NCBI GenBank assembly: GCA_000482145.1 | Contig: AUXH01000307.1 | Location: forward strand, 1-22,340 | DNA: 22,340 nt | Origin: Strigomonas culicis | Lineage: Eukaryota; Euglenozoa; Kinetoplastea; Trypanosomatida; Trypanosomatidae | Direction: 5' to 3' | In this document: piece by piece, positions 15,930 through 22,340 of the stretch | How positions within the stretch are numbered: position 1 is the stretch's first letter | Layout of the letters: every line of letters starts with the position of its first letter | The notes under the pieces: generated by a model | Seen by the model: the letters and a program-made list of their open reading frames with translations, nothing else | Told to the model about the DNA's origin: nothing | Databases searched by the model: none | Program-made: the position numbers and the translations under genes

Positions 15930-17558
15930 TTACACCGGGTCGCTGTGACGCTGAAATGCACTTAGCATCGCGACGGCGCACAGCTTGAGCGCCTTCACCC
16001 ACTCCTTGTTCTGCTCCGCGTGCATAATACCGACGCAGCTGATTTGGCTCTGCTTGGCAAAAAGCGCATAGGAGAGGCGCTGGCGCGACATGCAGGTCAC
16101 ACACGGGACCTCACCAGCGGATTCCTCTGCGCACAGCTGCTGAATCGTATGAACAGCCTCCGAGAGGCTCTGAAACCTCCGGCGCGGCCCAGCCTTACCA
16201 CCGCCGACGTCACTGCTGCTCTGTCCGTCTGCTGGAGGCGGCAGCGCCTCCCCGGCGCTTGCGTCGTCCTCCCTCCCGCCACCCAGTTGCGGTGGGGCGA
16301 AGGCCTCCATGTCGGCTGCCAGCAGCACCAGCCTGACCTGCTTGGCACGAAGACACTTCAGCGTCTCCTGCAGCCCCACCACGTACCGCTGCCGGCTTTT
16401 AAACTGAAGGGGCTGTTTCTCTTTCAGCTTCTTCTGCTCCTGATAGAGCCTCTGGAGCGTGGTGAAGGCCAAGTCGTCCAACAAATCGGTTACCATGTTC
16501 TTGGTGTAGGGCGCCACGAACAGCGGTGCGCGTGGCTTTCCTTTTGACGCCGTTGCACCGCTGGCAGGGAATGGATCAGATAAGCAAAAATCTCTTGTCG
16601 TGTCCAGGTCGTCGTACTGGCAGTGCTCGTGAAACTGGCGAAGGGCCTCGTCGGACAGTAGGACTGGATAGCGACCGCTGCGTTGGTCCACCTTCACAGC
16701 GTTGTGCGGCGGCGCGCTCCGCGTGGCGACGACCTGTGCGAGCTCCACAAGTGTCGGATCAAACTTGGCAAAGAAGGAGGCACCGCTGGTCTCTCCCTCC
16801 GCCTCGTCGTCCACGCCCACCCACTCCCCATCCTCCGCTGGGGCGGTCGGCCCGTAGGATTTGTAAAACGCGGCCTGCAGAGGCGCCACCATGGCCTTCT
16901 GCTTTTCGTTGAGACAAAAGTCTTCTTTGGCAGCAACACGCTTCATGTGGTAGCGCACGTTCTGGATGATGCGTGTGAGATGCCTCGCCTGGGCGAACCG
17001 CTTCTGCCGCATACACGCGTCCACGCGGCTGTACAGGTGCTTCATCCTCTCCGAGAGCAGGAGCAAGTACCACAGCTGCATCTTCTGCGGGGTGTCCGAC
17101 CCGCTCCGCAGCATATCCCGCAGCGCCGACTCCCGTGTGTGCAGGATGGTTCGTTTGAGTTTGGTGTAACGCGCATAATGGTTCAGCGGTACCATGCTGT
17201 CTGGTGACTTGACTTTGAAGTGGACTTTTTTGGAATTGCCATGTCGCTCGACTGCGTGCGTTGGGGGATCCTCCGATCGTCGATTATCGCCACTGTGGGC
17301 GCCACCTTTCTTTTTGAAAGCCTTCTCATATTGGCTTCCCATGGACAGGAGGACGTTCCCCTTCCTTCCGCCGGTTGCACTCGTTGGCCGCTCCGCTAAG
17401 TTGCTGTCTAGAAGGTAGTCCGACAGGTAGATGACTCTGCTGGCCTTACGCTTGCTCTTCACCTTCCATCGCCTCACTGTCTGTTCATGTCGAAACGCTT
17501 CCAGCTCCTCTCGCCTCACACGCTCCGACTCATTCGCAAATTGAACGGCTTTGTTCAT
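15930..17558 (-). CDS. SECIS-binding protein 2-like, L7Ae/L30e-fold RNA-binding protein
   Basis: A 542-residue protein whose C-terminal third (about 350-525) resembles the RNA-binding domain of SBP2. It has MVTDLLDDLAFTTLQRLYQE, then KSRQRYVVGLQETLKCLRAK and VRLVLLAADME, and after an insert VPCVTCMSRQRLSYALF and ISCVGI, the L7Ae-type core. SBP2 binds the SECIS kink-turn in selenoprotein mRNAs and recruits EFSec and tRNA-Sec; trypanosomatids do make selenoproteins. An insert of roughly 45 Gly/Asp/Ser-rich residues (about 420-465) lies between the two halves of the fold. The N-terminal part is basic and poorly conserved. ATG at 17556-17558 directly follows an AG acceptor (17560-17561), leaving about 1 nt before the ATG; an upstream acceptor is also possible. 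A general L7Ae-type protein is the alternative. Confidence 0.75.
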   Translation of the reverse strand: MNKAVQFANESERVRREELEAFRHEQTVRRWKVKSKRKASRVIYLSDYLLDSNLAERPTSATGGRKGNVLLSMGSQYEKAFKKKGGAHSGDNRRSEDPPTHAVERHGNSKKVHFKVKSPDSMVPLNHYARYTKLKRTILHTRESALRDMLRSGSDTPQKMQLWYLLLLSERMKHLYSRVDACMRQKRFAQARHLTRIIQNVRYHMKRVAAKEDFCLNEKQKAMVAPLQAAFYKSYGPTAPAEDGEWVGVDDEAEGETSGASFFAKFDPTLVELAQVVATRSAPPHNAVKVDQRSGRYPVLLSDEALRQFHEHCQYDDLDTTRDFCLSDPFPASGATASKGKPRAPLFVAPYTKNMVTDLLDDLAFTTLQRLYQEQKKLKEKQPLQFKSRQRYVVGLQETLKCLRAKQVRLVLLAADMEAFAPPQLGGGREDDASAGEALPPPADGQSSSDVGGGKAGPRRRFQSLSEAVHTIQQLCAEESAGEVPCVTCMSRQRLSYALFAKQSQISCVGIMHAEQNKEWVKALKLCAVAMLSAFQRHSDPV

Positions 17559-17559
17559 G

Positions 17560-17588
17560 CTATAGAAGAGGTGAAGAAAGCGAAAAAC
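17560..17588 (-). promoter_or_regulatory. polypyrimidine tract and SL trans-splice acceptor next to ATG
   Basis: The minus strand carries GTTTTTCGCTTTCTTCACCT and then TCTATAG, with AG at 17561-17560 and ATG starting at 17558. If used, the mRNA 5' UTR is essentially the spliced leader alone. A competing AG lies about 60 nt upstream. Confidence 0.5.
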
Positions 17589-17763
17589 AACGAGTACATG
17601 ATAGGAAAGAGAAAGACTGATTGCATACATCAAACATAGTTACATCGTAGAAGATATCGATTAAAAAAAAAATGGAATTACTTTGCTATCTGTAGATGCG
17701 GAGTTGACACAGTACACAAGAAAAAGCGACAACCGGGAATGCTGAAACTTCCTTGAAATACAT

Positions 17764-17781
17764 GTTCGTTCGTTCGTTCGT
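17764..17781. repeat. (GTTC)n short tandem repeat
   Basis: Four copies of GTTC in tandem just after the stop codon of the Omp85-like gene, in its 3' UTR. Confidence 0.85.
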
Positions 17782-17786
17782 GCCGG

Positions 17787-19865
17787 TTACTCAAATTTCC
17801 ATGTGGCGCCGCACTTCATGTGGCGAAAGGTTTCCGATGGGGAGATGCGAATGAACTGCGCCTCCTCAGCGGCGCCGGGCTGAAGGCCGCGCTTCAGCTG
17901 TCTCTTGTCAAAGTCCACAAACCAGCTAAAGCTGCACTCAAACGTGTTGGGCAGGATGTTGTTGAAGACGTCCACCGTGAGACGCGGCACGTCCGACGTC
18001 ACGGACACACCGACCGAGGCCCTCGGGTACTCACGCAGCGTATCGGTGAAGCACACATTGAAGAAGGCCTTCAGAAAGGAGTTCTTACTGAGCGACTGCC
18101 AGAAGGACCGCCGCACCTCGCTGCTCCCAGCCGTCTGCTTGTCGCGCCCGAGCTCCGCCGAGAAGACACTGTACCAGTACTTGGCGTGGTGCATGCTGCT
18201 GTAGTCGTTGCTGAATCCCCGCACGAGGTTGGCCTCCCACTTGGGGCCCTGCGTCGCCCAGAAGTAGTCGTGCGGCCGCAGATACTGCCTCCAGCCGGAC
18301 ACCGGTTGCTTTTCTTCTGCTGCGTCATCGCAGGCGATGAACGCGGGCTCCAGGGGCACGAAGGGGCACACGAGGCTGGACTGGTTACGCAGCAGGAGGC
18401 TAAACCGCCTCGGCAGAGGTACCTCCACGTGGGCCTGTGAGCGCACCGCCGCGTACACGGTCGCGGTCGCACCGTCGAGCACCTCCAGCCCAGGCCCGGC
18501 GTCCGCCTGCACCGAGTAGGTGTACGCTGCATCGTTGCTGAGCGGTGCCGCAGGCGCGCGGCCCGTGCCGGCGTCCCCGCCGTCGGTCTCTGCCTCCGGG
18601 GCAGGGCGGCGGAGGCGCGAGGGCCACCACGGCGGGAGCGGGTATGTCTGCTTGGCGCTGTCGTACTGCTCTTGCCACTGCACAGAAAGGATGTCGCGCT
18701 TCGTCTGCTTCGCTTTGGGCTCCGGAGTGGTGCCGTCTTTGTTTTCCGAGGTATTTGTGCCCGCTGGATCGTGTGCATCGACCGTGTGGTGCGCCACCGT
18801 CACGCGGCCGGTGTAGCGAGGGTCCTGCTCCTTCCCATAGCGCACCTGCAGGCTCTCCTCCCCCATGCTGCACCGCACGACCTTCTCCCCGTCGTCGTCC
18901 AGGCGCTGCTCTGTCTTCTTGTTGTGGACGGAGAGGTTCGCCTCCACCAGACGAAGCGGCACGCGCGCATCCGCTCCGCCGTCGACCTTCGCGGCCGCCG
19001 AGAGGTTGAGGCGCCAGCTGTCCCACCAGCGCAGCACCCCCTGCAGGCGCGCGCCAGACCCACCGCCGCCACCGCCATCGGCGTCGTGTGTCGTGCCGGA
19101 CGACAGCGCCATCGCGGGGTTGTAGCGCTCCATGTTCTGGAACACGCTGCCCTGCACATAGTAGGGCACGGCCTGCGGGGTCTGCTTCCGCTTCTTCAGC
19201 ACTTCCTCGTCCGAGAGCACTGCCTCACCCCCTGGTGACAGCAGCGAGTGCTGGGACTGCGGGAAGAAGAGAAAACGGAAGCCGTCCTCCACGCGCCCGA
19301 GGTTCTCGACATAGCCGCCCAGCAGCGGCCGCTCGGACGACAGCGCACCGTCGCGACCGCCGCCGTTTTCGTGGAGTGTCTTGTCGTCAATGAAGAGTTC
19401 CTCGATCCGCTGCTTGAAGAAGGCCTCGCGGAAGATGTTGCGCGAGGGCTCCTGCTCCCACGCCGTCAGCGATTTGGCCTCGGTCTTCTCGTCAACAAGC
19501 GTGACAGACACCTTTTCCACCGCTTTGTTTTGGGTGGCATCATCCTGCCGCGTGTGCACGTCGATGCTCACTTGCACCTCATTTTTGTTGGGTTCAGTCG
19601 TGTAGTTGCTACGCAGAGGCGTGTGCGGCTCTGAGGGATAGGCGAAGCGGGTCCACATGAACTGATTGCACGCCCGCAGGTCGTTGCGCAGCAGCTCCGT
19701 GACTTCGGTCGTCACGCTTTCCACGACAGCATCGCTACTCAGGGCTCCATCCACCGCAGTGCTCGACTTCAAATCCACCGTCTTGTACTTGTCCTGAAGC
19801 CAGTGGAAACACTTGTCTTTGGCGGGATCGACACGCCTGGAATCAGATAGAAATTCAAAGTGCAT
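17787..19865 (-). CDS. candidate Omp85/Sam50-type outer-membrane beta-barrel protein
   Basis: A 692-residue protein with alternating-residue, strand-rich segments and no alpha-helical membrane spans. The C-terminal part resembles the Sam50/BamA barrel in order: a strand ending near LVCPF, then a DYFWATQGP block, then VRGF (548-551), the Omp85 loop-6 motif. After that come WYSVFSAEL, FFNVCF, RASVGVSVTSDVPRLTVDVF and a final strand (ATWKFE). An earlier ENLGRVEDGFRFLFFP resembles the first barrel strands. The N-terminal ~130 residues could be a POTRA-like domain. Long Gly-, Asp- and Pro-rich inserts make it longer than usual Sam50. Sam50 inserts barrel proteins into the mitochondrial outer membrane. 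Whether this is the Sam50 orthologue or a second family member is unclear. ATG lies 40 nt after a strong acceptor. Confidence 0.6.
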   Translation of the reverse strand: MHFEFLSDSRRVDPAKDKCFHWLQDKYKTVDLKSSTAVDGALSSDAVVESVTTEVTELLRNDLRACNQFMWTRFAYPSEPHTPLRSNYTTEPNKNEVQVSIDVHTRQDDATQNKAVEKVSVTLVDEKTEAKSLTAWEQEPSRNIFREAFFKQRIEELFIDDKTLHENGGGRDGALSSERPLLGGYVENLGRVEDGFRFLFFPQSQHSLLSPGGEAVLSDEEVLKKRKQTPQAVPYYVQGSVFQNMERYNPAMALSSGTTHDADGGGGGGSGARLQGVLRWWDSWRLNLSAAAKVDGGADARVPLRLVEANLSVHNKKTEQRLDDDGEKVVRCSMGEESLQVRYGKEQDPRYTGRVTVAHHTVDAHDPAGTNTSENKDGTTPEPKAKQTKRDILSVQWQEQYDSAKQTYPLPPWWPSRLRRPAPEAETDGGDAGTGRAPAAPLSNDAAYTYSVQADAGPGLEVLDGATATVYAAVRSQAHVEVPLPRRFSLLLRNQSSLVCPFVPLEPAFIACDDAAEEKQPVSGWRQYLRPHDYFWATQGPKWEANLVRGFSNDYSSMHHAKYWYSVFSAELGRDKQTAGSSEVRRSFWQSLSKNSFLKAFFNVCFTDTLREYPRASVGVSVTSDVPRLTVDVFNNILPNTFECSFSWFVDFDKRQLKRGLQPGAAEEAQFIRISPSETFRHMKCGATWKFE

Positions 19866-19905
19866 TCCAAAGAATGATTACGATAGAGAGATTAATAATT
19901 AAACG

Positions 19906-19940
19906 CTAAAAAAAAAGAAAAGTTGGAAAAAGAAATGAAT
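19906..19940 (-). promoter_or_regulatory. polypyrimidine tract and SL trans-splice acceptor
   Basis: The minus strand has CATTTCTTTTTCCAACTTTT and a long T run ending in TTTAG (AG at 19907-19906), 40 nt before the ATG of the Omp85-like gene. Confidence 0.75.
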
Positions 19941-20137
19941 CTACTAAAAAGTGGAAGAACTAAAAAGGGGAAGTGGATATACGATATGCTGCAGACACAA
20001 GGATTCACCAACTGTTGTACAGGGAGCACAATAAGAGAGATACAAATCCAGTGTAGATACATGATCTAATGAAGTGATGTGTTATCCAGCGTGGAGGAAG
20101 CTTTGGGCTGCCGTCGGCCGGTGTGCTTGCGTTGAAC
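19941..20137. other. spacer between the intact gene cluster and the broken element
   Basis: Moderately AT-rich, with further T/C tracts on the minus strand (the gene's processing region). To the right it grades into more GC-balanced sequence that belongs to the element. I see no terminal repeat, target-site duplication or poly-A tail marking an element boundary. Confidence 0.45.
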
Positions 20138-20908
20138 CTACACCTCCGGCTTGGCAAGTCCCGTTCGTCCCTCCACCTCTTGTTCTTGTGCCCTACGGGC
20201 GAACCACTTCAGGGTGAAGGTGCGTTCGTCCGTTGTTGGTGGCCAACAGCTAGGTATCAGTCGACGATCTTGTTGTTGGTGTGACCCGCGTTATTCCGCC
20301 ACAGGTGGCCACGTCCCTGGCTGCAGGTAAATATTGCGGCCATGGAACGTGCGCCAGTATGCGGGGATATAAACAGCCCGTTGTGCCTGGCGCCACTTGT
20401 CCGTGAGGTGGTACAACCCTTCGTTGTCCCTCCTCACTCCTAGTCCCAAACGGTACTGGGGCTTTTCGGTGATAAACTCACGCGACAATGTTGTCTGTAC
20501 GATGCCCACCGAAGTGCAGACACCCTTTACATACAGTTCCAGGCTGCGTGTCTCGTGTTGTAAAGCATCCGACAACGGTGTCTCCGTCTCGATGACTTTC
20601 GTGTCTGGTTTTAAACCTATGCGTTTCCACAGAGCCCAGATATCTTGTTCTCCACGTCGTCCAGTCCCGCCTGGAAGCCTCCGTTTACCATGTTCCCAAT
20701 CCAGTGGGTGTAGGTGTCCGGTGGCGGCCTTCATCAGGGTAAGCGCGGTGAGTGCGAAGGTATGTTCGTGATCCTTCCACTCTTCCCATTGCGCCTGCCC
20801 TTCTCGTAGGACCTTTTGCACCGCCGTATCCGCCGGGGGTGCATTAAGACCCTCCAAGCCGGGTTTGGCTCCCCCTCGGCAGGTCCTGTTGGCAGTCTTT
20901 CGGTTTCG
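20138..20908 (-). pseudogene. downstream element frame of unknown function, broken by TAA
   Basis: The frame is open from 20908 and overlaps the end of the protease frame by 65 nt. It has no ATG in that overlap; the first ATG is at 20732-20734, and 20855-20857 is TTG. It runs to TAA 20291-20293. The same frame then continues for 50 codons (with WPPTTDERTFTLKWFARRAQ) to TAG 20138-20140. The product is Trp-rich and globular-looking (for example DHEHTFALTALTLMKAATGH and WRQAQRAVYIPAYW); I do not recognise it. Entry from the protease frame would need a +1 shift, so this looks like the C-terminal continuation of one broken protein or a separate protein that lost its start. Confidence 0.45.
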
Positions 20909-22235
20909 TCACCGAGTTGTAGAGGTTTCGCAGTTCCTTGATCAGTGTGTCTCTCGGCCGCGTAGGGTGAGTCCGAAGACAGTCGTTGAAGAACTGGCGA
21001 AGCCTCGGCGTGAATTGTGCAAGTTCCGCCTGCCGTAGGTGCGGTAGGTTGAGGTGGTCCATGAAGAACGCCATCGACATGAATAACCCACAATCGTCGC
21101 TGCCCCGCTCCTGTTTGGGCCATTTCTCCCATCGGACCTTGATAGCCGTATACGGAGCCAGTATCCGGAGGATGTCTTGACGTACATACCGCGAGGGTGC
21201 CGAATCGTAAATGCGCAGTGTAAGTGTGTTGTCCTGTTCCGCTGTTGCAATGCCCGCCACCCAATGGTGTCGGACAAAGATGGGTAAATAGAATGTCGAG
21301 TCTATTGTTGCCTGAGACTGCAATAGCTGGTAAAGACGCCCGCCCTCCAGCAGCATGGAGTCACTTTTAATTATTTTGTTGTCCGGGAAGAACATCTGGT
21401 AAATGGCGTCCCATTCCAGATTGGACGTTTGCCCGTGGAGCACGGTGCCCTCACGAAGCTCTTCGATGACGCGTGGCTGCTTCTCGCCTCGTTCAGGTAT
21501 AGAGGGTTCTTGTGAGTCGCTATTCTCTCCGTGAAGGCACCCTAACCGTTTTTTTGTTAGGTCCTCCATCCGCGCCAGGTCCGGGCAGAACTCCGTCGTG
21601 CGTGTATCGTCGGTGCAACCTCCGTGGCGTTTCCTGTGTCGGGGCGTGTCCTGTGTCCTGTAGTTCACTCTTTTGAATGCTCTAGATATATCTGCGACCT
21701 GCTGGAGCATTGAGCTTCGGCCACCACCTTTGCTCTTTTCGTGCTGCTGCTTAAGGACCTCGACATTGATCAGCCTGAGCTGGTCTCCCATGTCGAGGAG
21801 TTCCTCGGTGACGGACTCCTTTAAAGCGTTCAACTCCTTCAATTCGCCTTCCACTTGAGCCGTCCAGTTGGCGTCCACGCTTACCATTGCCTGCTCCAAC
21901 TCGTTGGATGCGTACACAGGCTTTGCGGGTACCTGGTTCGTTGTTGTGGTGGTGGAACCTCCAGCTTCCCCCTTGATGGCCTGGGCCTTCTTAGTGGGAA
22001 TCCACTGTGGGATGTCACCACCATAAAACTGTGGGGGGTTAATTCTTAACTTGCGTTTCCGTCGTGGCTCCGTACCCCATCCGTCGATGTGATCTTCGGA
22101 TAACGGCATTTCGGCTAGTGTGTCCAGTTCATCTTGTGCCTTGCGGTAACGTCTGTTCTGTTCATTTATCTCCGCTTACATTGCAAGCAGCTGTTTTTCC
22201 CCTGCGTTCATTAGGTCTCTGTTTGCGCTTTCCAT
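20844..22235 (-). pseudogene. C48/adenain-like cysteine protease frame with N-terminal coiled coil, interrupted by TAA
   Basis: The intact stretch from ATG 22107-22109 gives 421 residues. The frame begins earlier, with MESANRDLMNAGEKQLLAM at 22235, TAA at 22176-22178, then AEINEQNRRYRKAQDELDTL leading into the ATG. Residues 66-125 are a coiled coil; 130-170 are basic. The C-terminal domain (about 220-400) has the clan CE protease signature: LEWDAIYQMF, FYLPIFVRHHWVAG with His282, RIYDS with Asp302, KQERGSDDCGLF with Gln333 and Cys340. Gln-to-Cys spacing is 7 rather than the 6 usual in Ulp1/SENP, which is closer to adenain-type enzymes. All catalytic residues are kept. Such enzymes process SUMO-like proteins or viral and transposon polyproteins. 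It is not a housekeeping SENP by context. Confidence 0.65.
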
Positions 22236-22340
22236 TTCGAAAGGAACATCAGGCAGTCCATGTACTTAATCAAGTCGCCAAATTGGAGACAGAACGAGGT
22301 TCCGTAACGTTCCGCAATCATCCAGTTATGGAACATCATA
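22211..22340 (-). pseudogene. partial upstream element frame, cut by the window edge
   Basis: From the right edge the minus strand encodes 42 codons (with ERYGTSFCLQFGDLIKYMDC) to TAA 22211-22213. It overlaps the next frame, which is open from 22265 and has its first ATG at 22233-22235. A -1 shift within the overlap would join the two. I see no canonical slippery heptamer there, so an indel is as likely as recoding. Too short to identify. Confidence 0.4.

Larger units (their letters stand above)
20138..22340 (-). mobile_element. decayed multi-frame element with a C48-like protease (mobile or virus-derived, inferred)
   Basis: A block of consecutive minus-strand reading frames whose base composition and organisation differ from the neighbouring genes. 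There are three coding frames in series, overlapping by tens of bases. The first frame change is equivalent to -1 and the second to +1. There are in-frame TAA codons at 22176-22178 and 20291-20293, with protein-like sequence on both sides of each. No clear splice acceptor precedes the protease frame. A C48/adenain-like protease in a compact multi-frame cassette is typical of several transposon and virus-like lineages (for example Mavericks and some DNA transposons), but no polymerase, integrase or recombinase is visible here, so the class is unknown. The element continues past the right edge. Confidence 0.5.

Noticed and set aside
20734..21264. 176-codon alternative frame overlapping the protease C-terminus
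   Set aside because: It overlaps the region with the conserved Asp302/Gln333/Cys340 motifs in another frame and has no recognisable features.

Overview
The window comes from the nuclear genome of a trypanosomatid (Kinetoplastea). Nine intact protein genes lie head-to-tail on the minus strand with no introns. Most of their start codons follow a polypyrimidine tract and an AG, the signature of spliced-leader trans-splicing. Gene content agrees: a mevalonate kinase of trypanosomatid length with a possible glycosomal tail, an ABCD-type half transporter like the glycosomal GAT proteins, an AAAP amino acid transporter, and a trypanosome-type U2 snRNA divergent from a tRNA gene. Coding DNA is mostly GC-rich and intergenic DNA is AT-rich with simple repeats. 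The species cannot be named from sequence alone.

Layout (transcription of the protein genes runs right to left). 1-2186: Ser-rich protein of unknown function. 2668-4812: ABCD/GAT-like transporter. 5004-7670: large coiled-coil protein with unusually AT-rich codons. 8167-9153: mevalonate kinase. 9154-10403: a long gap, AT-rich and then abruptly GC-rich, with a G-quadruplex-type tract and many hairpins, including one arrangement like a degenerate C/D snoRNA. 10404-10550: U2 snRNA (minus). 10760-10832: tRNA-Ala(AGC) (plus), divergent from U2, with a B-box-like element between them. 11324-12865: amino acid permease. 13237-14073: fatty-acid hydroxylase/sterol desaturase family protein. 14354-15715: SNARE-like membrane protein with a long acidic tail. 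15930-17558: SECIS-binding protein 2-like L7Ae-fold protein. 17787-19865: candidate Omp85/Sam50-type outer-membrane barrel protein.

20138-22340 (running off the right edge) differs from the rest. It holds consecutive minus-strand reading frames that overlap but are broken by two in-frame TAA codons and two frame changes. The central 421-residue frame carries a His/Asp/Gln/Cys protease signature of the C48/adenain-like (clan CE) superfamily. I read it as a decaying mobile or virus-derived element and the most unusual part of the window.

The intact genes are functionally unrelated, as is normal in trypanosomatid polycistronic units. The Pol III island (U2 and tRNA-Ala) inside the unit is the main transcriptional landmark. 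Several open frames extend upstream through the polypyrimidine tract and would give false hydrophobic N-termini; starts were placed after the splice acceptor.
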